Shown: positions 10,289 to 22,600 of the stretch, piece by piece
Position numbering within the stretch: the stretch's first letter is position 1
Layout of the letters: each line of letters starts with the position of its first letter
Source of the DNA: Certhia americana
Taxonomy: Eukaryota > Chordata > Aves > Passeriformes > Certhiidae
Direction: 5' to 3'
Length of the DNA: 64,000 bases
NCBI GenBank assembly: GCA_018697195.1
Contig: CM031858.1
Span: 85,061,486 to 85,125,485, forward strand
Made by a program: the position numbers and the translations under genes
The notes under the pieces: model-generated
What the model was told of the DNA's origin: nothing
Databases searched by the model: none
Seen by the model: the letters and a program-made list of their open reading frames with translations, nothing else

Positions 10289-13200
10289 TAGATGGACAAA
10301 CTAACATAATTTTAAAAGAAAATTTGGCACAAAGTTAATCAAATACTGGCTTTCCCCCACCTTTGGAAAAGCAAATAAATTAAGCAGAGATGGGCATAAT
10401 ATCCACAGCTGATTGTGTACATTATTTTTATTCTAGGAAACCAGTACAATGACCAGGGTGATGAATTAGGAGGAGAATATAATTTCAGGAGCAGAAAGGT
10501 AGATTAACTAGACAAGTGCACAGACTATTCTCTTCAGATAGCAAATTGGAGAGATTCATCGCAGATCTTCCCAAGAGAGCAACTAGTGATCAGTCTACTA
10601 CAGCAGGAGATGTTACTGTGCTATCCTGCATGGGTTTAGTTGTTTATTTTCCCACCAGTAGTAGGTTCTACTTTGCTCATTCATTATCATCTGAACTCTA
10701 GACTAATATGATAACACAGGATTATCTGAAATACTCCTTTGTACAATATCCAAGAGCAGTTTGGTGTCAAGGAGCCTGCATTTTATTATAATGACCAATA
10801 AAATTATTAGAATAGAACTGCGTGGGAAATAGGAATCTCACAAAAGATCATTTAATTTTATTTGTTCTTATTTTTCAGTTGATAAAATTGAGAATAAACT
10901 AAGTCAAATCCCATGAGTACATTTAGGTCTTGTGCAACAAGTAATGCTGTTTATTTTTTCTTCTTTATGCATATCCCTCAAAACCATAGATCTAAGTCTA
11001 AATTTGGACTTTAGCTTAAGGCCTGTGAGCCAAAACTAATATTTAGCCAGCCTTTGTATAGGTCTTCCAAGAGAAGATGTTACCTGTTATTCTTTGGATG
11101 CCTAGCTTTCTGTGATGATACTTAGAAACTAACTCTTTGTGCCAAAAAATAGTTTTTAATTTTGATAGTTTGAAATGTGGTTGCATGTGAATAGATGGCT
11201 AAACTGTTATAACAGCTGAGAAGAAAACACCTACATTTTGGGGGTTATGAAGGGCTTAATTCTCCTTCTTAAGCATTTTGTAGACATGGGGAATTGATGG
11301 CATGTTACTTCATTGCAAATTGAATACAGCTTTGGATTCACTGCATTTCATTCATGCAGTTGTATATTATCTGGATATCTTACTCCACAGACTCTCTCAT
11401 TTTTTTCTCTTTCAAACATAGCAGCATCAGTTGTTAGAGCATTCAAATGCATATTGCCTTGTGAAAGACTGACAACACAGATTTTTGTTCAAAGGAGACT
11501 TTGATACGATGGTTAAAGATTAGACAGCAGGTATTTAAAATATCAGTGATATTGATGATCCTCTAATTTTTGAAAAGGTGCATGTGGTGATGAGGAACAC
11601 AGCTATTGAAAGAGCTTTGCTAAACCAAGCAACATCTGGTACATCTGCTTGAAAAACAACATTTAGTATGAATTGAGTGCTCACAATTACCCTTTTTTTT
11701 TTTTTTTAAAGGTTTATACTTGAACTCAACTACAAGGCACTGGAACACTAAGAAAGTAGCAGCATGATTTTTAATCGGTAGTATGAAACTCCTGAATAAC
11801 TATTCTAAATGATTGAAGAAAGACAGTAATAGAAAAGCAAATTCATAGATGTTACACAGCCATGTGTGTGTGAAAAATTTCCAGAGTTCTGTGGAATATA
11901 GGACTGACATTTTTTTAATTTTTACCTTTCTTTCTTTTTAAATCCACAAATTAAAAGATTCAAAATATCACTGAGTTAAGGTAGATAAAAGTCTGGAATA
12001 CAAATAACTGATTGAGTAGGAGAGGTTTATTAATATCTTTTGAAAATACAGAAAATAGTTTTATGGTATCCAATATGCTTCTTAGCTTGGTAAATTGGAA
12101 GTCATTCACTCTCAGTTTAGATAAGGACAAGCAGTTAAAACTAAATTCTCAGAAAACATATTTTACCTCTAGCTGAGTAAAGGGGACATTATTCCTAGAA
12201 AATATTATTTTCTATTAGATGTCACTTTATTCATAATGCTCTATATAGCGGTAGGTCTTGACATGAAAGCATAAAATGAGTCTTCATTTGAACTTTATCA
12301 ATACATTCCAGTGCCAGGAATAACTCCAGAGAAGCTGTCAGAAGGCTGAATATTCAGTGTAGCTTAAATCAGTGCAGTTCACAAAATCAGCAAAGCTGCA
12401 CTGATTTATACCAACAAAGGAATGTCCCTTACTCAGAAACAACTCATAGTACTGGCATATATTTTACTGTCTTTGAGGGCTCTGTTCACATGCATGTGTA
12501 TTTTTTTACTGTTACTTCTGACTGTAAAATGGGTCTTTGTCTATATGACAAATACTTTTTTTCCACTGCTCTCTTCAGAAAATAAAGCTGTACTTAATGA
12601 ATAATTTTATTGTGATGTCAAACACACAATTTCTTATTTAATCAAATAATTCCACAGCTATATTGTACTTTACAATGTCAGACATCTTGTAGAAAAATCA
12701 AGGCACTAATTAGTTATATGAAAGCTTCTCACAGATTACTTACTTGTTTATGAAAGACTGCACGATGATTCGACAGATTGCAATCTTGTTGAGCTAGTTG
12801 TGAACAAATGCCCCTGGAGGGTGCTAAGATAGATGTACCACATAATGGGAAGTATTTGTCTTTCACATTGGAAACCAAGATTCAGGTGCACTTGGATGAA
12901 ATTAGGTTGTACAGTACCCACTTCCCATCATGGTCTTGGCGGGTTCTGCAATAGGTTGATTATAAGATGGGGCTACACATTTCTTAGTACCTGCCCCTCC
13001 CCACATGTACACACATAAATTCCATCCCTAAGTCATAATTTCACCAATTCTTAAAAATTCCAGTGCATCCACTACATGGGTCAGAGCAAAAAACTATTCC
13101 ATCTGGAAGAGTCAAGAATTTCATCGTTCTTTCACGTGGATGAGACTTATTTTTATATTTCAAAGCATGATGGCAGATGCTGCTAAGCAGATGGGGGGAG

Positions 13201-13731
13201 GCTCCTCTAAGACGTAGTTGGATCCCAGAGTAGAATTTCACGAGCCATTCATTCAATAATGATATCAATTTAAACAATCTTCACCTTTGCTCCTTCCCAC
13301 TTACTCATAGTCATGCTACCTACTCAGTTGTGGTGGTAGATGTTCTGGGATGAGAGTCACAGCTGATTTAAAAATAAGACAATGTTTTTCTATTAAGGTT
13401 ATTTTTCTTCCATGTTATCTACTAACTCAGGTTCACTATGTGATACATGCATATTTATAGCTCTGCACATGAAGGGATAATGAGGAAATAGGGCACAGAT
13501 GTGAATTCCAAAGCTGTTTAAGCAAATACTGCTTAAATAAAAAAAAAAAAAAAAACATTTATGGTACTAAATCTGTAGTGGTGGTGTGGAGATTTTCAGG
13601 CATATTTTTGTTATTAAGATTCAGGCTGTCAGTCACTTAGCAAAATATAGTTAAAGGGGTAATGTTACAGCTGCAATGCACCTATGATACATGATCTCCC
13701 TTCTGAAACTAGAAAGATGTCTTAAATAATC
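10289..13731. other. AT-rich DNA, no gene seen
   Basis: No coding exon supported. Contains a T run near 11693-11708, a 13-bp-arm inverted repeat at 12365-12408 and an A18 run near 13538-13555. The block 12830-13330 is slightly GC-richer and unclassified. Confidence 0.45.
12365..12408. repeat. Perfect 13-bp inverted repeat (hairpin)
   Basis: The left arm 'taaatcagtgcag' (12365-12377) is the exact reverse complement of the right arm 'ctgcactgattta' (12396-12408), with an 18-nt spacer. A G-T wobble and one more pair could extend the stem to 15. It is shorter than a normal pre-miRNA stem. It might be the end of a small DNA transposon or a chance hairpin. Confidence 0.9.
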
Positions 13732-14083
13732 AAAGAGTATCGGGTAGGGCTCACAGTGTGTCTGTGAGCCAGACACAGGAGTTAACAAGAAGAAAAGACA
13801 GGTCGTTGACACAGAAACTGAAGAAAGAGAGGAAAACAAGGAACACCTGCAGATAGAAAAACAGGACAGTTTATCTGTGGTTGAGAATTCCTGTTAATGC
13901 TTTCCCAAAAAGTGATTGTACCAATGAACATGTGGGACTGATTTATTGTAACCAATGAGTGTAGAGCAGGTTTGGGGAAGGGACATATTATAAAGGGATA
14001 CATGGGCACAAAAAAAGAGTCTTCATCGAGTCTGTCTTGGGTCGCTCTTTGTGTGTGTGTCTGTCCTGACTGAAACAAAAGAG
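13732..14083 (+). mobile_element. Candidate solo LTR with 6-bp target-site duplication
   Basis: The direct repeat AAAGAG flanks a 340 bp unit (13738-14077). A 6-bp duplication is the length made by ERVK/alpharetrovirus-like integrases. Inside are two CCAAT boxes (13921-13925, 13952-13956) and a TATA box ('attataaag', about 13988-13996), then a short transcript-start-like region, the order expected of U3-R-U5. The right end is ...ACA as expected. The left end is TA instead of TG, one substitution from canonical. A 9-bp hairpin (13748-13756 with 13762-13770) lies near the left edge. There is no AATAAA and no internal retroviral gene, consistent with a solo LTR from recombination. The orientation follows the TATA and CCAAT order. 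Confidence 0.65.
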
Positions 14084-17000
14084 CATGCTAGAATTTTCTA
14101 GCAATATCAAGTGATCTAATAAAATAGACTCTCTGTGATCTTGTCTCAAACAATGTCAAAAATTGATGGTGGAACAAATTTCAATAGGACAGATGATGGT
14201 AGCAATGATGACGCAGCTATGACCATGATTACAGAATTGGCACTTTTTTCCACAGAAAATTACTTTCTGAAAATGTAAATGTAGGAGATTTTAGACATCT
14301 ATCTTGTTATTCAGAACTGGAACAGACAAATTTCAAGTGCCCAAAGAACATTTCTTTTCAAATATTTCAGGTAATGAGGGAAATTTGAAGGAGAAAATAA
14401 AATCAATAAACTAGTCTATACTAAGGTTTAGTTTTTCTTTTCTTCCAGAGGACATACCCTATGGCTACTTAATGTTGCTATAGTTATATATGATGTTAAT
14501 ATAGTCAAGTAATTTTCTTTCCTTGCAGTCTGTGACCTCCTGCTATAAATTATTTGCAGACAACCCTGATCCCTTTCCCAATTGAATATGGTCACAGACA
14601 AATATTTTCATAATAAATTTACATGTACATGCAGCCACAGGAAACCTCCACTTACATTTTATTTCAAGCAAGGCTTAGCCTTTTTTCTTACAGTCCATGC
14701 TTAAAATAAATTCCTTAAGTGGAAATCAAGCCATAAAGTTTTCTCACTTGCCCTTTCATAATTAGAGCATCAATGACAAATAAAGAATGACATCATCTAT
14801 CACTTACTGCTAATCATACTTTTCAATACAACTAAGGAGAAATTTTATTTCTTTTTTTATTAAATGGCATTATCATAAACTCTATGTAACTCATTTGTTA
14901 TTTTTCCTACTACTTAAAAATAGTAAGAAAACTGAAACTCAGTAATTGTAATTAAAATTACAATTGTAGAAGCTCCACAAGGTCCAGTTTCTTTCCTCTG
15001 TCAGTCAACAAAAGTAAATGCACGGCAAATAGCTTGTTTTAATGGCTAACATGGGCATGGATTCATTACAGATATTGTAAAATCAGCATATCTTAAAAAG
15101 CCCCTCTGTTGTTGACAGAGTTGCAGAATATGGAAATGTACTAGCTTTTCAAATCCTTCGCAACACTATGGTCTCTTTCCCAAAAGAACTTCCTCTAGGA
15201 GACTCCACGAAGGCAAAGTAAATACCTCATACCTCAGAGATATAGTGTGGCTTGTCAACTGGATCTGCTGTGGCTACCATTTTCTTTAGTGAATCCCTGT
15301 TCTTCTGTTTCAAAGCTCTGTATTGTGTACTCTGACAGTACAAGCATTTTCAAAATAAATCCAGATGAGTGAAGGATCAAAAATTGCTTTTTGTGGGACC
15401 TGGCCTGTATTCCTGTTCCCATTTCATGTAGGGCTGCCTTCAAGGTTAAAGTTTCACAAGGTACAGTACCTGGATCACATTGGCTACAGAAAAATTGTAA
15501 ATCCTGGCTCTGTGAATTTGGCCTGGCCAGCCTGACTCTGCAGCTGGTGTGCTGCTAAGCTGTCAGAAAGCTATTTCATATATTGCCTGAAGCAAGAAGG
15601 TGTGGCAGTTTGCTGACCCTGCCACATGCTTGCTGTCAAGTACCAAGTACTGCAGAAGGACATAGGTGTTGAAGTTCTTTCCTTAGGAAGTCACAACAAA
15701 CAATTAACTTTTAATACTCTCTATAAAGCAAGATATCCAACTTTTATTCAGCTGTCATGGAGAAGGTACATTGGTGAATGTGGCAGCTCTTGTCATAGTG
15801 CAGCAACTCAAAATAACTCAATGAACAATTATTTTATTTTCATCTACAAGGTCCTGTCTGCAGACCATAAGTCCCATTCTAAAACATTAAGAGTTTGGTT
15901 TTTTTTTTTCTCATAGGATCAGCTCTGAATGTTTTGCTTTCTTGGAGGTGAACTGTTATTTTTGGAAAGGTATATCTTATTTTGGAAAAGATGTGCTGCT
16001 GATGTGACCTTATATGGCAGGTAAGAAGCCTTTGCCCTTCCCTTGTTACAGAAAAAGTGCCAGAAAAATACACACATCCAGGTTTTTTTCTCCATAACAT
16101 TTGATAGAATGGAGTGCTTTTGCACAAATCTCGTTGGGACAGTGATTCTCATGGCAGGCTAAAACCTCATAGAGGCACGAACATTAAAGGTGGTGACACA
16201 CCCATGCCATCACCACTTATACATTGTGCAGAAATTATAATGTCTCAGCTTAAGAGACAATCCATTTACTGACAGTCCTGAAGGAGACTGGTGTTTCAAA
16301 TGACACACAGGTATCAAGGTCATAAGAAAAACCAAAGAAATAATAGCTATCACTTAAGACATCTTTGGCCTTAGTCTGACTCTTGAACTTTGATATTGTT
16401 TTACTAGGTCATGCTGAAATGGTATATATGGACTTTTCAGCAACTGAGCTGTTTTATACATGAACCTTATAAAGAGCATCCATATTCACCACACTCTTTT
16501 TTCCAGACAGTTGCTTTGGATGATAAACCCTGTTAGCAAAGGTGAGAAGAAATTGAGCTATTGCAGTGACATCTCTTAAACTGTAAAATAGGAGCCATGA
16601 GGTCATTAGTCATCTTCCACTTGCAGGAAAAATCAAATATCTGGTGTTTTGTTTTTTCTCCTCATCTATACAAGGTTGTCTTGGGTTTGTTTATGCTTTT
16701 GATACGTCCAGTAACTGACAAAGGTGAAACTAGTTCTGAAGAAACTGCTTCATTTTCACATGAGCATTGCAATACTTACTGCCCTGTGCTATTTTCAGCA
16801 TTTCTTAGAAGGATAAGGTGTGACTCAACATTTTTGCCAAACTAATAATGGAACTGAATTTCTTTTTTTTTTCTTCCTAGCCCTCTCTCATTTTGCTTCA
16901 TTTCCAGTCTTCCTAACTCATTGATACAGGCCAAGATTTGATTTATTTTTTCTAAACGTGCATGAAGATTAGCAGGGTTAAGTTTTTCTTTTGTGCTTTG

Positions 17001-18440
17001 TTTTTTGAATGATTGTTTATACTACAGTAGTATCAAGTTCTACATTAGTCAGACCTTACCATCTGCATCATATAAGTACAAACATACTGAGTAAAAGATT
17101 GTCAAACGAATGGCAGGCCTTTGTCTTGATGAAATACAGTCATATCCCCAGCAGCATGTCCTTAACAAATGTTTGTAATTAAATCGTACAAGCTGGTTCC
17201 CAATTAGGAACATTGGCCTAATTACAAGGAATAGTACAATTAACATTTTGGTAATACCTGATTTTTGGTACTGGGACTGCTATTTCGTCACTATCACAGA
17301 ACTTGCCCACTGTAATGACCCCAAATTTCTATATTATTGGCATGTATTTTTTCAGCCTAAAAGGATAGTTTTCACTTGGATAAATTAACTCAGTGCTAAA
17401 GGAATTTATTTTTAGAGAGATATATTCATTAATTTCTGTATTAGAAAGTGAACAACTATATTAATTTAGTTTAAACTGGGGGGTTACATGACCTTTATTC
17501 ATTAATGAGTTGAAGACTTGCTGAAGAAAACCCAAAAAATCTTAACAGTTTACTCATAGAAGCCTAGTTTTTAAGAAGGAAAGCTGCAAGCATTTGTATG
17601 AAACATTGAGCAAATCAGTTCTCCATGACTCCATATTGTACTCATAGGCTTCAAGTTGATTGTCTCCTTTTATTCAAGAGTTTGTGCTAGGGAGAAATTA
17701 CAGACATGACACTGGTCTGCAGAGTCACCCTGTTACTGTTTTGCATTTTTGTTAGCTTCCCACTGTGTAATCAGAGTCACAGAGACTGATGGGTAAGTAA
17801 AAGTTGAAGACATACAAGGATTTTCAGTTCACACTGGTTTTCGTTCAATTTTGCCTAAACTGTGTCATGTGTATTCAACAAGAACAAGAGGCTCTGAGAT
17901 CCAATACACTGAGTTTCTACCCAAGTAGCCAAACTGATCAACATTTCAGTGAGGGTTTTTATTGTCTTCTTATGCATACAAGCCATTAACTAAAAGAATT
18001 ATCCACATTTGTGTCATTCAATGAAAATTAATTACTATTAAGAAAGCTCTAAGAGAGCATAAATACATAAGAGTTAACAAAATACTGCTTCTTGCCTTCC
18101 CTCTTTCCTTCCATTTGTTGTTTTTAATGAATGCATCTCCTGGTTACTGAGGAACTATGATCAATATTGCCTGAAGAGTAGTAAATAAAGAAAATTAAAA
18201 CAATCCGACCTGAAGAATGACATTTCTTCACTTTGCTGTCAAAGGTACATTATTCCCCACATCACATTGCATGTACTAGGTTTCAAAGGAACATGGCAAA
18301 ATATTAGAAAAAAAATTTTTTTGAGGGAGCTTTTAGCACTTTCTTGGCTTTCAGTTTGGCTTCAGGAAGCTAGACTGATGTCTGGAAGCAAAAAATGTAA
18401 CATTTCTTATTGGGTCTTCTGATGGGTAATATACTAGGGG
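14084..18440. other. AT-rich DNA, no gene seen
   Basis: No supported exon or repeat family. A 22-bp inverted repeat with 10-bp arms is at 14944-14965. The block 15240-15620 is somewhat GC-richer without an identifiable origin. The short overlapping minus-strand frames at 15.9-16.1 kb lack domains. Confidence 0.45.
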
Positions 18441-18850
18441 AGCTGTTTGCAGTTTATCCTGTGTTACCAAATAAAGAAGGTTATGGGGAGAGCACTGGAA
18501 ATCCAGACTGCCTTGTGCCTTGGAATGGCTAGGGCAGCAAATCAGGGAAATGCTGGAAAAGAGAAAGGCAGCTGTGATCCCCTATGCAAGTGCATCCTGG
18601 GAAAATTCCTGGAGTGCCTACAGGGCCATGCAGGAGGAAAGGCATGGCAAGTGGGAAATGACCATCTGCATGGAGGAGAGAGGGAGGATGCAGGGAGACA
18701 CAGCCAAGGGTCGCCAGAGAGGCAAAAGAAAGTCATTCTGGCTTGCAACAGGAATCTCTACATTCACATTAAGCCTTAACACTTGCTGGGATGAGAGCAA
18801 GGTCACAGGGAAAAGGTGCAAAAGATATAGAAAATATGGATTTTAAGCTG
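18441..18850. other. Unclassified GC-richer block with overlapping open frames
   Basis: Two plus-strand frames (110 and 108 codons) and two minus-strand frames overlap here because stop codons are scarce in locally purine-rich, GC-richer sequence. One plus-strand frame reads as a basic, Glu/Lys/Arg-rich peptide beginning MEWLGQQIREMLEKRKAA. I do not recognise a domain. It could be an old transposon or retroviral coding remnant or an unannotated repeat. Nothing shows it is a gene. Confidence 0.3.
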
Positions 18851-20218
18851 TGACCCAGAAAAAAGAATGAAAGAATGAAAGAGAAGAGTACTATGTTCAC
18901 TTTAAAAACAAAAGCCAGCTTCCAAGCCCTCACTAACTACAATACAAACTTTTTCTTCCAAGGTACTTCTTCCTGAGGATCTTTCTCATCAGCTAAGTTG
19001 GTAAAATATGGATCCTTTCTCATTTCAAGACTCCAGAATGTTTAGTGAGTAAAAAAATAGACAAACAAGCCAACACGATTGTCCTAATGTTCACTTCATG
19101 GGAAGCCCCCAACATGAGCATCTGAAAAAAATGCCCCATTGCTTCCAGTTTTTTTCCTGCAGTGTATTAAATTTTTTCTCAGAAAAATCTTTGAACTAAA
19201 GCAATAATTTTCTTTTTTCTTCATGAACAACTATACTTAAATGCCTGGAGGTTTCTCATTCCTTGCATCTTTTTTCAGGACACTTTAAAAGATTGCGTGG
19301 GCTTTCTCCAGGGAGCCTGTCCTGAAGATGTGCAAACACAGCCACTACTGTCATCCTGCCACTTTTCATAGTGTTATTGTGAGTCTCAAAACATATGGTG
19401 TTTTTCTTAAAGCTTCAGCTACCAGAGTAATGACTGTTTACTGTTTACTTAGGTTATCAGCCATGGAGATTTTAATATTTAGGCATTTCACATACCTTAC
19501 TTATGTGAGGCAGAAACCCATCAAATCTTTATTTTACAAGTGAAGAAGAAAGGCCACAGAAAGTTTAAGGAGTCTAAGGTCACAGAGAAAATCTGATGCA
19601 TGTACCCAGGTTTTTCCAAGTCCTTTAGGCTATTGTCCAAAACACTGATTCATATTTTATTCAGCTTTCACGTAAGATTAGCAGGCAAACAGAAGACTAG
19701 AATACTTTGATCATGTAAAAATGACTGAAAAGGTTACCTTTAAAATCTTAAGGTTCTAAAAAGAAGTAAGAAAAAATATTATTTACTCTTTTAACACTTA
19801 CACAAATTTCATCCATTTAGGTCTTGAAGGCAGTAATTCTGTTATACCCTCTAGCACAAGAAAAAGAAGAGTTTTTAAAACAGTACCTTTCATAGTATTC
19901 CTTAACCCATATCCTTATGATAGAAAACTAGTTGAACTTCAGATTATAATGATGCAACCAACCATGGTTGTAGGTCTTATTAAAAGCATAATAATCAGGC
20001 TCTGGAATGTTCAGTGCTCAGGAGGCCAGTAGAAAGAAATGACAGGTTTTGAAGTGGCTGACAAGGACATGACAAAGACCATTTTTGTCCTGATTCAGGA
20101 GAAGCTGACCTTTCAAAAGTACTCCTCCTTGAGGACACTGACCTACCAATACAGTCAATGCCCCTTATAAAAATGCCCGAACTCAGCAAAGAAAAGAATC
20201 ACCTGAGGACAGAAGAAA
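18851..20218. other. AT-rich DNA, no gene seen
   Basis: Nothing nameable. A TATA-like 'cttataaaaatgcccgaact' occurs at about 20164 within a slightly GC-richer patch that may belong to the neighbouring LTR-like segment. Confidence 0.4.
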
Positions 20219-20500
20219 TGTTCCCTTTAAGAAATGTGTTAAAGCAGTTAACTTACCAATAGTTTTTTGACCCTTTTTACTTCAGAAGAATGATGTCATT
20301 TTCAGACTAGATCCACAGTACCCCTTCTACATAAAGGATGTCAATACCAGGAACTCCCCTTTGCAACTTTCTCTTACCTTGAGCTATATAATGGGAGGAG
20401 AGCTACTCAAGAGCTTGCACAGATCTCAGGGCAGAATTGAAACAGTGATATAGAATTGAATGTTCCAAAATGCAATAAACTTAATAGAGGCTCTCCCTTT
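20219..20500 (+). other. Weak LTR-like segment
   Basis: Begins at a TGTT, has 'tatataa' at 20395-20401 and 'aataaa' at about 20474-20479, 75-80 bp apart, then 'ggctctccctttgattc'. The TATA-to-poly(A)-signal spacing fits an LTR R region. I see no target duplication and do not recognise the family, so this is only a suggestion. Confidence 0.25.
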
Positions 20501-22576
20501 GATTCATTTTCCCTTTACCTTTGCAGACCCAGCAGAAAGCCAGCAGAAATATAATTTTTGCCCTTCCAAACCAAAGTGAAACAAGGTATGGAGGCATCCT
20601 AATTCCAGACTAAGGAAATGAGATCATATGGAAACCCAGATGTTTGCAGACTCAAAGGGCCATGATTCTTCCTTAAGTTTTACAACTGCTTATTATTCAT
20701 TATTTTCCGTTGTTTGTTTGTTTGTTTTTTAACTGAAGCATATTATCTTTGGAAGCCTTGGCCCTGACTTATTTTCCTCCTCAATGGGAAAGCACATTTC
20801 TTAAAGTACATAAAACATAATCTACCTAAACTTTTTTCCCCCTGTTTTCACAGCTATGTTATGCTGTTGCCCATTCAGAGTTTAATAGCTGAAAGGAATG
20901 TATTCTTGCTCTTGATTCCCCATCCAAGAGTCCTTCAACAGGCTATTTTAGCTGTCCTGGTCAGTAACCTTAACCTTATTAAAGAAGCAAATTTTAGACC
21001 TCTCTTTCATTCAAATGATTCTGACAAACAGCAGTAACTGAGCAATTTAGACCTCCTAGAACATACTCTAGGCTTTGCTTTTCATTGAGATGAAATTACT
21101 GTACTTTATATCTTTGTTTTCTACCCTTTTATTTTCTCCCTGCATTCAAATAAAATGGCTACTTACAAGTAGTGGCCAAAATACTAAAGAAAGCAGGACA
21201 CTAATTACAGTGGCAATTAAAAACCCCCAGGAATCTAATGTTAGAAGTCTTTGAGAGAGAACTTAATTGCTTCTGTAACATACATGCATATCAAACTGAA
21301 TTTAATTTCCAATTCTGCTAAGACTGAGTAAGTAAAAGGCAAGGGCAGCATGATTTACCTTGTGGAAAAGCAAAAAACCTACAAGCCTCTAGATAGCAGA
21401 AGTAACCCTGATGCTTCTGACAAGATAATTTCCCTCATGATTATGCTTGAGAGATGATAAATGTTAGAGAAAAATTCTAGAAATGCTGAACTGAAGAAGT
21501 ACACTTGCTAACTGCTCTGACAGCCTGCTCTCTGATCTTAGAAAATGTAAGCACACCAAGCAGGGCAGTGTCGTGATCTGTTTCTTGAGTACTCTGTATT
21601 GCTTGAGAAAATACACTTATGCAAAATGAGTTTATACATAGTAACTGTGGAATACAAACCAGAGTCTGCAAGGACTTTAAAAGGGCTTTAAAAGGGTGTT
21701 TAATTTTGACTGAAAGTGGATTACACATAAAAGAAATGAAATGAGAGATCACAGTCAGTTATGTGAAGTCTTCTAAAGTCTTTCCTTTTCTAAAGTATTC
21801 CTTTTCTACTAGGGGAGTAAAAAAACTGAGAAAATCTCTAACACTAGCAGCAAACACTTCCAGCATAACTGCAGCCTTACCTTGACATTAGAGAAAGCAA
21901 AACGCTGTAGCTCTCCCATGACAAGTGATGAAGCTTGTGAATACAGTGAGCAGCTCAAAGCTTCTCATTCATGTTAGTGCCACTGTGCATTCCAAGTAGA
22001 TTCAAACTTCACAGAAGTACTGTGTCCATTGGAAATGTGTAGCATAGTTACCTTTGATAAGCATAGGATGCAATCATCAGAGGGTGTTACTGCTTTAGAC
22101 ACAGAAGTAAACAAGCACAAAGACTTACATAAACTAGACATTAAAAAGTGCTCCTCATGTAATACAGGTATCTGCATTGATCACAAAATCCCAGGCAATA
22201 TCAATGATTTGACTTTTAAACTTCATTTATAATGCTGCCTCTGGAATTTTTATTTCTTCAGTCTCCCTATGTAGTAAACTAAGGTTATTCACCATCCTCA
22301 AGGCCTGGACTGCTTTCCTGCAACAGGTGACAGACTAACACATATTTCAGTTTCGCCCTACTACAGGCAGGAAAGCAATCAGAAGCTGACCAGGGTCTGA
22401 AGCATAATGGATTAGTACTTCCAAGAGCAGAAGTTTCATGTCACATATGCATAACTAGTTCTTATACAAAATATTTTTACCAGATTTTTGTTCCAAAATG
22501 TTATTCCTCACTGTGGCTCTCAAATGGCTGCATTTCAGCTGCAAATAAACTGTTTCACTGTGACAAAAAGCAACTC

Positions 22577-22600
22577 TTTTTTTTTTTTTTTTTTTTTTTA
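22577..22600. repeat. T24 homopolymer
   Basis: Uninterrupted T run followed by 'aaatacaaatattcc'. Length is prone to assembly and replication error. Confidence 0.95.
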
